Source: JAFKFJ01 sp963786445 (GTDB lineage: Bacteria > Pseudomonadota > Alphaproteobacteria > Acetobacterales > Acetobacteraceae). From it: a DNA stretch of 64,000 nucleotides. The notes beneath the pieces are model-generated. The model saw only the letters and a program-made list of their open reading frames with translations, was not told where the DNA came from and made no database searches. Below, one piece after another: positions 35,599 through 43,998 of this stretch. Location: positions 186,001-250,000 of the forward strand of contig CAWAZU010000039.1 in the NCBI GenBank assembly GCA_963786445.1, given 5' to 3'. How positions within the stretch are numbered: the first letter of the stretch is position 1; each line of letters starts with the position of its first letter. Position numbers and translations under genes: made by a program.

Positions 35599-36612
35599 CT
35601 AATACACCAGCTCCTCGTCCGCCTGCTCGCCGATGTCGATCTGGCCGGACGCGGCGAGTTCCTTTGCCTGTATGACGATCGCGGCCTGCGCCTCGTCCAC
35701 GTCGCGCAGCTTGACCGGGCCGAGCGCCTCGATCTCCTCGCGCAGCATTTTCGCCGCACGCTCGGAGAGGTTGCCGAAGAACAGGTCGCGCAGCTTCTCC
35801 GACGCGCCCTTCAGCGCCAGCGGCAGCTTGTCCTTCTCGATGCTGCGCAGCAGCGCCTGCACCGCCGGCGGGGTCAGCCGGTGCAGGTCGTCGAAGGTGA
35901 ACATCAGCGACTTGATCCGCTCCGCCGCCTCGTGGCTGCGCTCCTCCAGTGCTGTCAGGAACCGCTGCTCCGCCTGCCGGTCGAGGCTGTTGAAGATCTC
36001 CGCCATCACCTCGTGCGAATCGCGCCGCGTGCTGCGCGCCAGGTTGGACATGAACTCCGAGCGCAGAGTCTGCTCGACATTGTCCAGCACGTCGCGCTGC
36101 ACGCTCTCCATGCGCAGCATGCGCATCACCACCTCCATCGCGAAGCCTTCCGGCAGCATCGCCAGCACGCGCGCCGCGTGCTTGGGCCGCACCTTGGTGA
36201 GCACCACAGCGACGGTCTGCGGGTATTCGTTCTTGAGGTAGTTGGCGAGCACCGATTCGTGGACGTTGCCGAGCTTGTCCCACATCGTCCGGCCGGCGGG
36301 GCCGCGGATTTCCTCCATGATCTGCGACACGCGGTCGCGCGGCAGCGTCTTCATCAGCAGCCGCTCGGTGTTGTCGAAGCTGCCGACGATGTTGCCGGAG
36401 CCGCCGAGATGCCCGGCGAACTCGATGCACAGGCGCTCGACCATGTCGGACCGCACGGTGCCGAGCTGCGCCATAGCCACGGAGATTTCCTTGATCTCGT
36501 CCTCGTGCATCAGCCCGAACAGCTTGGCGCACTGCTCCTCGCCGAGTGCCAGCATCAGCACGGCGGCCTTCTGCGGGCCGGTCAGGGCGCGCGACGGTTC
36601 GGCTTGCGGCAT
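35599..36612 (-). CDS. fliG: Flagellar motor switch protein FliG
   Basis: A 337-residue protein linking the MS ring to the C ring and contacting the stator. The domains are in order: an N-terminal FliF-binding part (ALTGPQKAAVLMLALGEEQ), the middle EHPQ-type region (here NEYPQTVAVVLTKVRPKHAARVLAMLP), and the C-terminal torque domain with charged helix residues (KDKLPLALKGASEKLRDLFFGNLSERAA). The length is normal. Its ATG shares a base with the fliF stop, showing tight coupling. Confidence 0.97.
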   Translation of the reverse strand: MPQAEPSRALTGPQKAAVLMLALGEEQCAKLFGLMHEDEIKEISVAMAQLGTVRSDMVERLCIEFAGHLGGSGNIVGSFDNTERLLMKTLPRDRVSQIMEEIRGPAGRTMWDKLGNVHESVLANYLKNEYPQTVAVVLTKVRPKHAARVLAMLPEGFAMEVVMRMLRMESVQRDVLDNVEQTLRSEFMSNLARSTRRDSHEVMAEIFNSLDRQAEQRFLTALEERSHEAAERIKSLMFTFDDLHRLTPPAVQALLRSIEKDKLPLALKGASEKLRDLFFGNLSERAAKMLREEIEALGPVKLRDVDEAQAAIVIQAKELAASGQIDIGEQADEELVY

Positions 36613-38270
36613 CAGCCGTTCTCCTGCTGCATCCAGGCGCGCACGATGGTCAGGCTCGCCTCGGGGTGCTTGTCCACCAGTTCGGCGACCTGGCGGATCG
36701 AGGAGGCACGCAGATGGCCTTCGACATTGGCGACCGCGACCATCACCTCGTCGGTCTCGCCGCTGCCGGCGCCACCCGGCGCCGGCAGCCGCGGCACGGC
36801 GCTGCCGGCGAGCACACCGGCGCCGCTCGCCGCGACACCGGCCGCAGCGCCCGCGAACGCGAGCTGCCCGGCGTCGGCATCGAGCGCGGACAGGCGCGCC
36901 AGCCGCAGCACGGTCGGGCGCAGCACGAAGAGCAGCGCCGCCAGCCCGAGCAACCCGATCAACCCGGTCTGCGCGAGGCGCACCACATCGGCCTTCTCGA
37001 ATCCCAGGCCGAGCAGCGGCGGCGCGCCGCCCGCCTGCGGTTCATGGGCAAACACCATGCTGGCGACTTCGACATGGTCGCCGCGCTTCTCGTCGTAGCC
37101 GACGGCGCCGCGCACGAGAGCGGTGATGCGCGCCAGTTCCTCGGCGTTGCGCGGGCGCCAGTGGACGGCGCCCTTGGCGTCATGCTCCTCGATGCCATCG
37201 ACCATCACGGCGAGGCTGATGCGGCGGATCTGCGGATGCTCGCGCACCACGCTGCGCACGGTCTTGCCGATCTCGTAGTTGGTCGTCTCTTCCTGGTGCT
37301 TGTCCTGCGAGCCGGCGCCGCTCGGTCCGGGGTCGGGGTTCGGCAGGTTGTTCTGCACGCTGGTGGTGGCCGGCGCGGCGTCGGCGCTGCGGCTCTGGTC
37401 GCTGACGGTCTGCGTGCTGCGCACCACCTGCCCGTCGGGGTCGAAGCGTTCCTGCGTCTCATGCACCTGGTCGAGGTCCATCTCGACGGTGGCTTCGGCC
37501 TGCACGTGGCCGGGACCGAGGCTGGGCTCCAGCACGTCCTCGACGGCCTGCGCGAGGCGCAGCTCCTCGGTGTGCTGCAACGCGTCCAGCGAGGTCGCGG
37601 CACCGAGCGGTCCGCTGCCCTGTCCGGCGCGCGCCAGCAGGTTGCCGCGGCTGTCGGCGAGCGTGATGTTGTCCGGCCGCAGCCCCGGCACGGCGGCGGC
37701 AACGAGGTTCAGGATCGCCTGCACCTCCTCGTGGTCGGGCCGCATGCTGCCGGCGAGCGTCAGCAGCACCGAGGCCTGGGCGGCCTGCTCGTCGCGCGCG
37801 AACGGCTCGCGGTGCGGCAGCACGATATGCACGCGCGCCGCGCGGACGCCGCGGATGGTCTGGATGGTGCGCGCGAGTTCGCCCTCCAGTGCGCGGGTCT
37901 GGTTGATGCGCTGGGTGAAGGCGCTGGCGAGCAGGCCGTCGCCGCGGTCGAAGATCTCGTAGCCGACCGAGCCGCCGCTGGGCAGCCCGTCATGCGCCAG
38001 CAGCAGCCGTGCCTCGTCGATGCGGTCGACCGGCACCAGGATTTCGCTGCCGCCGGCGCCGACCTGGTGGGGGATGTGCTGGTGCTCCAGCGTGTCGGCC
38101 ATCTGCGACGCCTCGCGCAGGTCGAGGTCGGCGTAGAGCAGCCCCATGCGCGCGCTGCCGCCGTGCATGGCGAGCACCACCAGCAGCCCGAACACCGCCG
38201 CCGCCACGGCACCCATCGCCGCGAGCCGCGCCGGCCCGAGCGCCTTGAGGCCCTCCAGCACGCCGCTCAT
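36612..38270 (-). CDS. fliF: Flagellar MS-ring protein FliF
   Basis: A 552-residue inner-membrane protein that forms the base ring of the flagellum. A first membrane helix lies near residues 20-40 (LAAMGAVAAAVFGLLVVLAMHGG). The secretin/YscJ-like ring-building part contains SEILVPVDRIDEARLLLAHDGLPSGG and LEGELARTIQTIRGVRAARVHIVLP. A second helix, TGLIGLLGLAALLFVLRP, lies near residue 450, and the C-terminal tail binds FliG. The ATG at 38270 is chosen because MSGVLEGLKALGPARL fits other FliF starts. It is the first gene of the operon and has the candidate regulatory sites upstream. Confidence 0.95.
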   Translation of the reverse strand: MSGVLEGLKALGPARLAAMGAVAAAVFGLLVVLAMHGGSARMGLLYADLDLREASQMADTLEHQHIPHQVGAGGSEILVPVDRIDEARLLLAHDGLPSGGSVGYEIFDRGDGLLASAFTQRINQTRALEGELARTIQTIRGVRAARVHIVLPHREPFARDEQAAQASVLLTLAGSMRPDHEEVQAILNLVAAAVPGLRPDNITLADSRGNLLARAGQGSGPLGAATSLDALQHTEELRLAQAVEDVLEPSLGPGHVQAEATVEMDLDQVHETQERFDPDGQVVRSTQTVSDQSRSADAAPATTSVQNNLPNPDPGPSGAGSQDKHQEETTNYEIGKTVRSVVREHPQIRRISLAVMVDGIEEHDAKGAVHWRPRNAEELARITALVRGAVGYDEKRGDHVEVASMVFAHEPQAGGAPPLLGLGFEKADVVRLAQTGLIGLLGLAALLFVLRPTVLRLARLSALDADAGQLAFAGAAAGVAASGAGVLAGSAVPRLPAPGGAGSGETDEVMVAVANVEGHLRASSIRQVAELVDKHPEASLTIVRAWMQQENG

Positions 38271-38307
38271 GGGAGCGTCGCCCGGTTTTGTGCTGTCGTG
38301 CGCCGCA

Positions 38308-38339
38308 TTTTGCCCGGCCAGGATTGCCACCGGGCAGAA
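38308..38339. promoter_or_regulatory. Inverted repeat in the fliF leader
   Basis: TTTTGCCCGG, a 12-base spacer, then CCGGGCAGAA form a 10-bp stem with one wobble pair, 38-69 bases upstream of the fliF start. It could be an operator or an mRNA leader hairpin. No function is demonstrated. Confidence 0.35.
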
Positions 38340-38354
38340 CCTGCCGGGCGGCAC

Positions 38355-38369
38355 TTACCGCCGCGTTAA
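38355..38369. promoter_or_regulatory. Candidate CtrA binding site upstream of fliF
   Basis: TTAC-N7-TTAA matches seven of eight positions of the alphaproteobacterial CtrA consensus TTAA-N7-TTAA, in a sequence background poor in A+T. It lies 85-99 bases upstream of the fliF ATG. CtrA is known to control the fliF operon in Caulobacter. Use here is inferred. Confidence 0.4.
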
Positions 38370-38426
38370 ACGCCGCGCACTTGTCTTGCCCGCCGCGCCG
38401 CCCTCTCCCGCAAGCGGCGGCAGAGG

Positions 38427-38441
38427 GCAATAATGCAACCA
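38427..38441 (-). promoter_or_regulatory. Weak sigma-54 -24/-12-like element upstream of fliF
   Basis: On the minus strand TGG-TTG-CATTA-TTGC has the GG-N10-GC spacing and the TTGC of a sigma-54 promoter, but TTG replaces the CAC after the GG. It is about 157 bases upstream of fliF. It is interesting because FlbD, a sigma-54 activator, is in the operon. One such match can arise by chance. Confidence 0.25.
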
Positions 38442-38476
38442 ACTTGCAGAAATGCTTCCGGGGCGGCCGTGCTGCC

Positions 38477-39650
38477 TTACCGCTCCACGCACATCGCGAC
38501 CCCCATGCCGCCGCCGATGCACAGCGTCGCCAGGCCGCGCCTGGCGTCGCGCTTGCCCATCTCGTGCAGCAGCGTGGTCAGCACCCGCGCGCCGGAGGCG
38601 CCGATCGGGTGGCCGATGGCGATCGCGCCGCCGTTGACGTTCACCCGCGCCGGATCGAGGCCGAGTTCCTTGTTCACCGCGCAGGCCTGGGCGGCGAACG
38701 CCTCGTTGGCCTCGACCAGGTCGAGGTCCTGCGCCTTCCAGCCGGCGCGCGCCAGCGCTTTGCGGCTGGCCGGGATCGGGCCGGTGCCCATCAGCGCCGG
38801 ATCGACCCCGGCGGTGGCGAAGCTGGCGATGCGGGCGAGCGGCTTCAGCCCGCGCCGCTCGGCTTCCCTGGCCGACATGACCACCAGCGCGCAGCCGCCG
38901 TCGTTGATGCCGCTGGCGTTGGCGGCGGTCACCGTGCCGTCCTTGCTGAACGCCGGCCGCAGCTTCGCCATCGCCTCGGCCGAGGCATCGTGGCGGATGT
39001 ATTCGTCCTGATCGACCACGGTGTCGCCCTTGCGGCCCTTCACCGTCACCGGCGCGATCTCGTCCTTGAAGCGGCCGGATTTCTGCGCGGCACTCGCCTT
39101 CTGCTGGCTGGCCAGCGCCAGCGCGTCCTGGTCCTCGCGGGTGATCTGGTAGGAGCGGGCGACGTTCTCGGCCGTGGTGCCCATGTGGTAGCCGTTAAAG
39201 GCGTCCCACAGCCCGTCCTTGATCATCGTGTCGATCAGCGCGATGTCGCCCATCTTCTGCCCGCCGCGCAGGTGCTGCGCGTGCGGCGCCAGGCTCATGC
39301 TCTCCTGCCCGCCGGCGACCACGACAGTGCTCTCGCCGGTGCGGACCTGCTGGGCGGCCAGCGCCACCGCGCGCAGGCCGGAGCCGCACACCTGGTTGAT
39401 GCCGAAGGCGGTCTTGTCGTCCGGGATGCCGGCGGCGCGGGCGGCCTGGCGGGCCGGGTTCATGCCCTGCGCGGCGGTCAGCACCTGGCCGAGGATGACT
39501 TCGTCCACGTCGCCCGGCGCGATGCCGGCGCGCGCGATCGCGGCCTGGATCGCGACGGCGCCGAGCATGTGCGCGGGCAGGTTGCGCGAACGCGCCGTTG
39601 AAACTGCCCACCGGCGTGCGGGCGGCGGAAACGATGACGATGTCGTCCAT
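38477..39650 (-). pseudogene. Acetyl-CoA acetyltransferase (thiolase), disrupted by a +1 frameshift
   Basis: A biosynthetic-type thiolase of about 390 residues when corrected, condensing two acetyl-CoA or cleaving acetoacetyl-CoA. The opening MDDIVIVSAARTPVGSFNGAFA is in one frame, and the rest (NLPAHMLGAVAIQAAIARAG onward) is one base out of phase, with one extra base near 39584-39590. The catalytic Cys region INQVCGSGLRAVALAAQQV, the C-terminal His (IGHPIGASG) and Cys (LCIGGGMGVAM) are intact. The span of 1174 bp is one over a multiple of three. In this context it could feed acetoacetyl-CoA to PHA synthesis. The break is probably a sequence error. Confidence 0.85.
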
Positions 39651-39777
39651 CTGGCTTCTCCCTGGCGATCCACGGCATCCGTCCTGGATGTAGGCCGTCC
39701 CGCACGCTTGACAAAGTCCGGCCGCGGCATCCAGCTCCCCCCAAAGCGGGGGGCTGATGCCGCAGCAGGGCGGCTGC

Positions 39778-40797
39778 TCACCGGCCGGTGAGCAGCACCA
39801 TGCGGAAGCGGGCCTCGTTGCGCATCATCTTGTCGTAAGCCTCGGCCGCGCGTTCCAGCGGCATGGTCTCGATGGTCGGGCGCACGCCGGTCAGGGCGCT
39901 GAAGGCGAGCGTGTCCTCCGAGTCGATGGACGCGCCCGATGCGTGGCCCGTCACCGAACGGCTGCCGCCGATCAGGTCGAACGCGGACACCTCGATCGGG
40001 TCCATCCCGACACCGACGACGACGAGCCGGCCACGCACCGCCAGGCCCGGGATCACCGCGCTCATCGCCTTGCCGCTGGTGACGGTCGCCAGGATCGTCT
40101 TGGCCCCGCCGAGCCTGGTCAACTCGGCCGCCACGTCCTGCGACCGGCTGTCGAGATAGACATGCGCGCCGAGCTGCCGCGCCAGCGCCTCCTTGTCACG
40201 GCCGCGGGCGATGGCGACGGTGCGGAACCCCATCTTCGCGGCGAACTGCACGCCGAGATGGCCGAGCCCGCCGATGCCCAGGACGGCGACCAGATCCCCC
40301 GGCCGCGCCCCGCTTTCGCGCAAGGCGTTGTAGGTGGTGACGCCCGCGCACAGCAGCGGCGCAGCGTCCGCGGCGGTGAGGTCGTCCGGGATGCGGGCCA
40401 GTGCGTCGGCCGGCGCGACCATCGCCTCGGCATAGCCGCCATCGTAGGTGACGCCGGGAATGCGCAGGTTGCGGCAATCGACGAGATCGCCGCGGCGGCA
40501 CGGCTCGCACCGGCCGCAATGGCCGCCGAACCAGCCGATGCCGACGCGCGTGCCCGCGGTCCAGCCGATGACGCCGCTGCCGACCGCGTCGATCACCCCG
40601 GCGATCTCGTGCCCGGGCACGATCGGATACTGCACCGAGGGGAACAGCCCGTCCTTGGCGATCGAATCGCTGTGGCAGACGCCGCATGCCTGGACCTTGA
40701 CGCGCACCTCCCCCGGCCCGGGCTGAGGCAGGTCCCGTTCGACCAGCTCGAACGGACCGCCTTTCTTTCCCACTTGGATAACGCGCATCTTCGCCAT
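39778..40797 (-). CDS. Zinc-dependent alcohol dehydrogenase (MDR family)
   Basis: A 339-residue medium-chain dehydrogenase. Catalytic zinc ligands appear as C38, with H42 nearby in CGVCHSD, and H63-E64 in GHEIAG. The structural-zinc Cys set is C94, C97, C100 and C108 (HCGRCEPCRRGDLVDC). The Rossmann motif is LGIGGLGHLG. The pattern is that of the AdhP/ethanol dehydrogenase group, so oxidation of a primary alcohol with NAD is likely. It is transcribed in the same direction as the thiolase gene downstream, but 127 bp separate them. Confidence 0.93.
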   Translation of the reverse strand: MAKMRVIQVGKKGGPFELVERDLPQPGPGEVRVKVQACGVCHSDSIAKDGLFPSVQYPIVPGHEIAGVIDAVGSGVIGWTAGTRVGIGWFGGHCGRCEPCRRGDLVDCRNLRIPGVTYDGGYAEAMVAPADALARIPDDLTAADAAPLLCAGVTTYNALRESGARPGDLVAVLGIGGLGHLGVQFAAKMGFRTVAIARGRDKEALARQLGAHVYLDSRSQDVAAELTRLGGAKTILATVTSGKAMSAVIPGLAVRGRLVVVGVGMDPIEVSAFDLIGGSRSVTGHASGASIDSEDTLAFSALTGVRPTIETMPLERAAEAYDKMMRNEARFRMVLLTGR

Positions 40798-40920
40798 GGC
40801 GGTCCCTATCTTTCGGATCGAGTGGCCATGTCATACCGCGGAGGCGGCCGACAATCACCCCCGGCAGAAGGCCGGTGCCGTTTGACGGTGATGCCGGGGA
40901 TATTAAAGCAGCAAGCGCCC

Positions 40921-41009
40921 CGGCCGAGGCGTTGTGGCGGATGTATTCGTCCTGTTCGACCACGGTGTCGCCCATGCGGCCCTTCACCGTCGCCGGCGCG
41001 ATCTCGTCC
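40921..41009 (-). pseudogene. Thiolase gene fragment (partial duplicate of the 38477-39650 gene)
   Basis: These 89 bp match 38977-39065 inside the thiolase gene at 84 of 89 positions, in the same orientation. Translated on the minus strand they read DEIAPATVKGRMGDTVVEQD, against DEIAPVTVKGRKGDTVVDQD in the complete gene. Similarity fades on both sides. It is either a recent partial duplication or the last scrap of a second thiolase gene. It now forms the sequence immediately upstream of kynU. Confidence 0.8.
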
Positions 41010-41026
41010 CAGGAGTCCGGTTCGTC

Positions 41027-42262
41027 ATGGTCACCCTCGCCAACCTGCAAGCCCTCGACCGTGCCGATCCGCTCGCCGGCTTCCGCGCGCGGTTTTTGCT
41101 GCCCGACGGCGTGGTCTATCTCGACGGCAACTCGCTCGGCGCGCTGCCGCGCGCCACCGCCGGGCGCATCGCCGAGGTGATCGGCCACGAATGGGGCGAG
41201 GGGCTGATCCGCAGCTGGAATGATGCCGGCTGGATGGATCTGCCGCTGCGCGTCGGCGATCGCATCGCACGGCTGATCGGCGCGCCGGCCGGCAGCGTCG
41301 TGGTGGCCGATTCGACGTCGATCAACCTGTTCAAGCTGCTCGGCGCGGCGCTGGCGCTGCGGCCGGGGCGGCGGACCATCCTCTCCGAGCGGGGCAATTT
41401 TCCCACCGACCTCTACGTCGCCGAGGGCATTGCCGCGTTCCGCGAGGGCGGTCACCGTCTGCGCACCGTTGCCGCCGCCGGGCTGGCGGAGGCGCTCGAC
41501 GGCGACGTGGCGGTGCTGATGCTCACGCATGTCGATTACCGCACGGGGGCGATGCACGACATGGCGGCGCTGACGCGCGCGGCGCACGCGGCGGGCGCGC
41601 TGGCGCTGTGGGACCTGGCGCATTCCGCCGGCGCGGTGCCGCTCGATCTGGCGGCGTGCGATGCCGATCTCGCCGTCGGCTGCGGCTACAAGTTCCTCAA
41701 CGGCGGCCCGGGCGCGCCGGCGTTTTTGTACGCTGCGCCGCGGCTGCACGAGGCGTTGCGCTTCCCGATCACCGGCTGGCTCGGCCATGCCGCGCCGTTC
41801 GCGTTCGAGCCGGAATTCCGCCCGGCCGGCGGCATCGCGCGCGCCATCGTCGGCACGCCGGCGGTGCTCAGCCTCGCCGCCCTCGCAGTCGGCGTCGAGC
41901 TGATGCTGGAGGCGCCGGCGGCGCAGGTGCGGGAAAAATCGCTGCGCCTGTTCGACGTGTTTGCCGCGCTTGTCGAGGAACAGTGTGCCGGCCTGGGCCT
42001 GCGCGTGCTGACGCCGTCGGACCCGGCGCGGCGCGGCAGCCAGATCAGCCTCGCGCATCCCGAAGCGTATCCGGTGATGCAGGCGCTGATCGCGCGCGGC
42101 GTGATCGGCGACGTGCGCACGCCCGACATTCTCCGATTTGGCCTGACGCCGCTGACGCTGCGCTACATCGACGTCTGGCACGCGGTTGCGGCGCTGCGCG
42201 AGGTGCTGGCGAATGGGGCGTGGCGGGCGCCGGAGTTCCAGGTGCGGGGCAAGGTCACTTAG
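41027..42262 (+). CDS. kynU: Kynureninase
   Basis: A 411-residue PLP enzyme that cleaves kynurenine to anthranilate and alanine in tryptophan degradation. Signatures are VYLDGNSLGALPRATAGRI, the cofactor Asp in LALWDLAHSAGAVPLDL, and the Schiff-base Lys K222 in GCGYKFLNGGPGAPAF. The C-terminal RFGLTPLTLRYIDVWHAV is also typical. The length fits. An AGGAG site lies 11 bp before the ATG at 41027. The upstream region is a thiolase scrap. No other kynurenine-pathway genes (kynA, kynB) are in the window. Confidence 0.95.
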   Translation: MVTLANLQALDRADPLAGFRARFLLPDGVVYLDGNSLGALPRATAGRIAEVIGHEWGEGLIRSWNDAGWMDLPLRVGDRIARLIGAPAGSVVVADSTSINLFKLLGAALALRPGRRTILSERGNFPTDLYVAEGIAAFREGGHRLRTVAAAGLAEALDGDVAVLMLTHVDYRTGAMHDMAALTRAAHAAGALALWDLAHSAGAVPLDLAACDADLAVGCGYKFLNGGPGAPAFLYAAPRLHEALRFPITGWLGHAAPFAFEPEFRPAGGIARAIVGTPAVLSLAALAVGVELMLEAPAAQVREKSLRLFDVFAALVEEQCAGLGLRVLTPSDPARRGSQISLAHPEAYPVMQALIARGVIGDVRTPDILRFGLTPLTLRYIDVWHAVAALREVLANGAWRAPEFQVRGKVT

Positions 42263-42292
42263 CCGGCCATGTCCTTATAACCGCCGAGGTAG

Positions 42293-43489
42293 TTAGCAGG
42301 CGTAGGGCGGGAAAGCGCAGCGCATCCCCGCGCCCGCAGGGCAGCCTCGTCTCCGCAGCAGGCAACGTAGCGTCGCAAATTGATGCTCGTTGAGCGATCC
42401 GAGAACGGCGGGCGTCGCGCGGTTCGTCTTTTCCCTACCGGATAGTCCACCGACCCACTCGCGCAACGGCCGCCACAGCGCGCGCTCGGCGGTCGAGCCG
42501 GCCGCCATGCCGATATGCCCGGCCCCCGGTTCCAGCAGCACCGCGCCTTGGATCGCGGCGGCGAGGGGGCGCGCGCTCTCCGGCGGCACGATGCGGTCGC
42601 GGGTGGGCACGGCGACGAAGGCGGGCAGGCGCAGCGCGCCCGGATCGACCGGCAGCCCGGCTACCCGCCACTCCCCGCGTCCCGGCGTATTGGCGCCGTA
42701 CCAGCCCTCCAGGCACTCGCGCGCGACCGGGGCGGCGAGCGGGATGCCGTCGTTCAGCCAGTCCTCCAGTGCGACGAACAGCCGCGCCCGCCGGCTCGCC
42801 GGGTCGAGCTCGGCGAAGCCGCGATATTTTTCGGCGATGCCGAACGGGTCGAGCATCGCGAACAGCACCTGCAACGCATCGACCGGCAGCGCGCCGCCGA
42901 CCGCCATTGCCGGCTCCAGCAGCGCCAGCAGCCGCCCCAGTGCCGCCGCCTGCGCCGCGCCGGCGGCGTGGAAATCCCAGGGCGTGGCGAGCAGCGCCAG
43001 CCCCGCCACGAGGTCCGGCCGCCGCTGCGCCGCCGCCAGCGTGAGCAGCCCGCCCATGCAGTAGCCGGCCAGCACCACGCGCTCGCCTGCCGCCAGCAGC
43101 GCCCGCTCCAGCCGCCCGGCGATGTAGTCGGTGAGCGTGAACCGCCGCTCGACCTCGCCCGGCCAGCCCCAATCGAGCAGCAGCGGGCGCACGCCCTGGC
43201 CGGCAAGCCAGCGCAGCAGCGAATGGCCGGGTGCGAGGTCCAGCACATAGGCGCGGTTCACCAGGCTCGGCACGAACAGCACCGTCCGCCCTGCGCCGCC
43301 GTAGTCGAGCAGCCGTGTCTCGCCTTCCTGCCAGATCGCGGGCGGATCGGGCAGGTCGCGACGCCAGGGATGGCGGCGATAGGCGGCGATGCCGGCGATC
43401 AGCGCACGGTCCTGCCGCAGCGCCTCCGCCAGCACCGCGGCGGGGAAATCCGCGGCGCTATCGCCGAGCGCCGCCCTTGCCGCCGCCAT
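42293..43489 (-). CDS. phaC: Class III polyhydroxyalkanoate synthase subunit PhaC
   Basis: A 398-residue alpha/beta-hydrolase-fold polymerase that joins hydroxyacyl-CoA units into PHA. The lipase-box-like nucleophile is C144 in AGYCMGG. The Asp region is VAVPTRDRIVPPESARPL and the catalytic His is in GAGHIGMAAG. The partner gene phaE is directly upstream and overlaps by about 30 bp. The usual family end comes near LWRPLREWV (residue 346). The last 52 residues continue through a dispersed-repeat-like sequence and look unrelated, as if the native stop had been lost. The start could also be slightly upstream. Confidence 0.85.
   Translation of the reverse strand: MAAARAALGDSAADFPAAVLAEALRQDRALIAGIAAYRRHPWRRDLPDPPAIWQEGETRLLDYGGAGRTVLFVPSLVNRAYVLDLAPGHSLLRWLAGQGVRPLLLDWGWPGEVERRFTLTDYIAGRLERALLAAGERVVLAGYCMGGLLTLAAAQRRPDLVAGLALLATPWDFHAAGAAQAAALGRLLALLEPAMAVGGALPVDALQVLFAMLDPFGIAEKYRGFAELDPASRRARLFVALEDWLNDGIPLAAPVARECLEGWYGANTPGRGEWRVAGLPVDPGALRLPAFVAVPTRDRIVPPESARPLAAAIQGAVLLEPGAGHIGMAAGSTAERALWRPLREWVGGLSGREKTNRATPAVLGSLNEHQFATLRCLLRRRGCPAGAGMRCAFPPYAC
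42300..42335. repeat. Possible dispersed intergenic repeat (TAGGGCGG...GCGCAGCGCATCC type)
   Basis: The sequence around CGTAGGGCGGGAAAGCGCAG followed by CGCATCCCCG resembles short palindromic intergenic repeats I recall from many proteobacteria. It occurs once in this window, so its repetitive nature is inferred. The phaC reading frame runs through it, encoding RCAFPPYAC at its end. Confidence 0.3.
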
Positions 43490-43850
43490 CGAGCTCGGCG
43501 AGCCGGCGTTCCAGCGCATCGACGCGGCGACGGAGCCGCTCGATCTCAGCATCGCGAGCGTCAGGTGCAGCAGCAGCGGGCGCGGGCCGCGGCGCAGCAG
43601 CGGCCCCGGACCCGCCCGTCCGTCCATCAGCGCCGCCCCGCGGCACCGCGTGCAGCAACGCCGTCGCGGCGCCGGCCCACAGCCCGGCCAGGTTCTGCCA
43701 CGCCTCCTGCACCTCGCGGTCTGCCGCCGCCGCGGCCAGTTCGCTCTGCCAGAGCGTGATCCAGTCGTGCGCCAATGCCTGAAGGTCGGGCGCCTGCGGA
43801 TCGGCTGCCTTCCCGCCCGGCGAGGGGCGGCGGGGTTCGCCCTCGTCCAT
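43458..43850 (-). CDS. phaE: PhaE-like subunit of class III PHA synthase
   Basis: A 130-residue protein. It contains DWITLWQSELAAAAADREVQEAWQNLAGLWAG, which resembles the DxWxxLWQSE pattern of PhaE, then a Pro/Ala linker and a C-terminal coiled-coil (DAEIERLRRRVDALERRLAEL). It is shorter than canonical PhaE (about 350 residues). The assignment rests on this motif plus overlap with phaC and the divergent phaR. It probably stabilises or activates PhaC on the granule surface. Confidence 0.72.
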   Translation of the reverse strand: MDEGEPRRPSPGGKAADPQAPDLQALAHDWITLWQSELAAAAADREVQEAWQNLAGLWAGAATALLHAVPRGGADGRTGGSGAAAAPRPAPAAAAPDARDAEIERLRRRVDALERRLAELDGGGKGGARR

Positions 43851-43949
43851 CCGTCATCGACCCTCCTGACCGTCGCCCATCCGGGCGCCTCCGGCCGCTG
43901 GAAAACCCGCCGCCGACCTGATCGGCACCGCACCGGGCGGCTTTCAGTG

Positions 43950-43965
43950 TTGCACTGCGGCATGC
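43950..43965. promoter_or_regulatory. Possible PhaR operator in the phaE-phaR divergent promoter
   Basis: TTGCACTGCGGCATGC, a TGC-rich segment 34 bp upstream of the phaR ATG and within the 148-bp divergent region. PhaR of other alphaproteobacteria binds TGC-rich sites and represses its own gene. The match is loose. Confidence 0.3.
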
Positions 43966-43998
43966 TACCGTCGCGGCCCATCCCGCGCGAGGGCGAAC

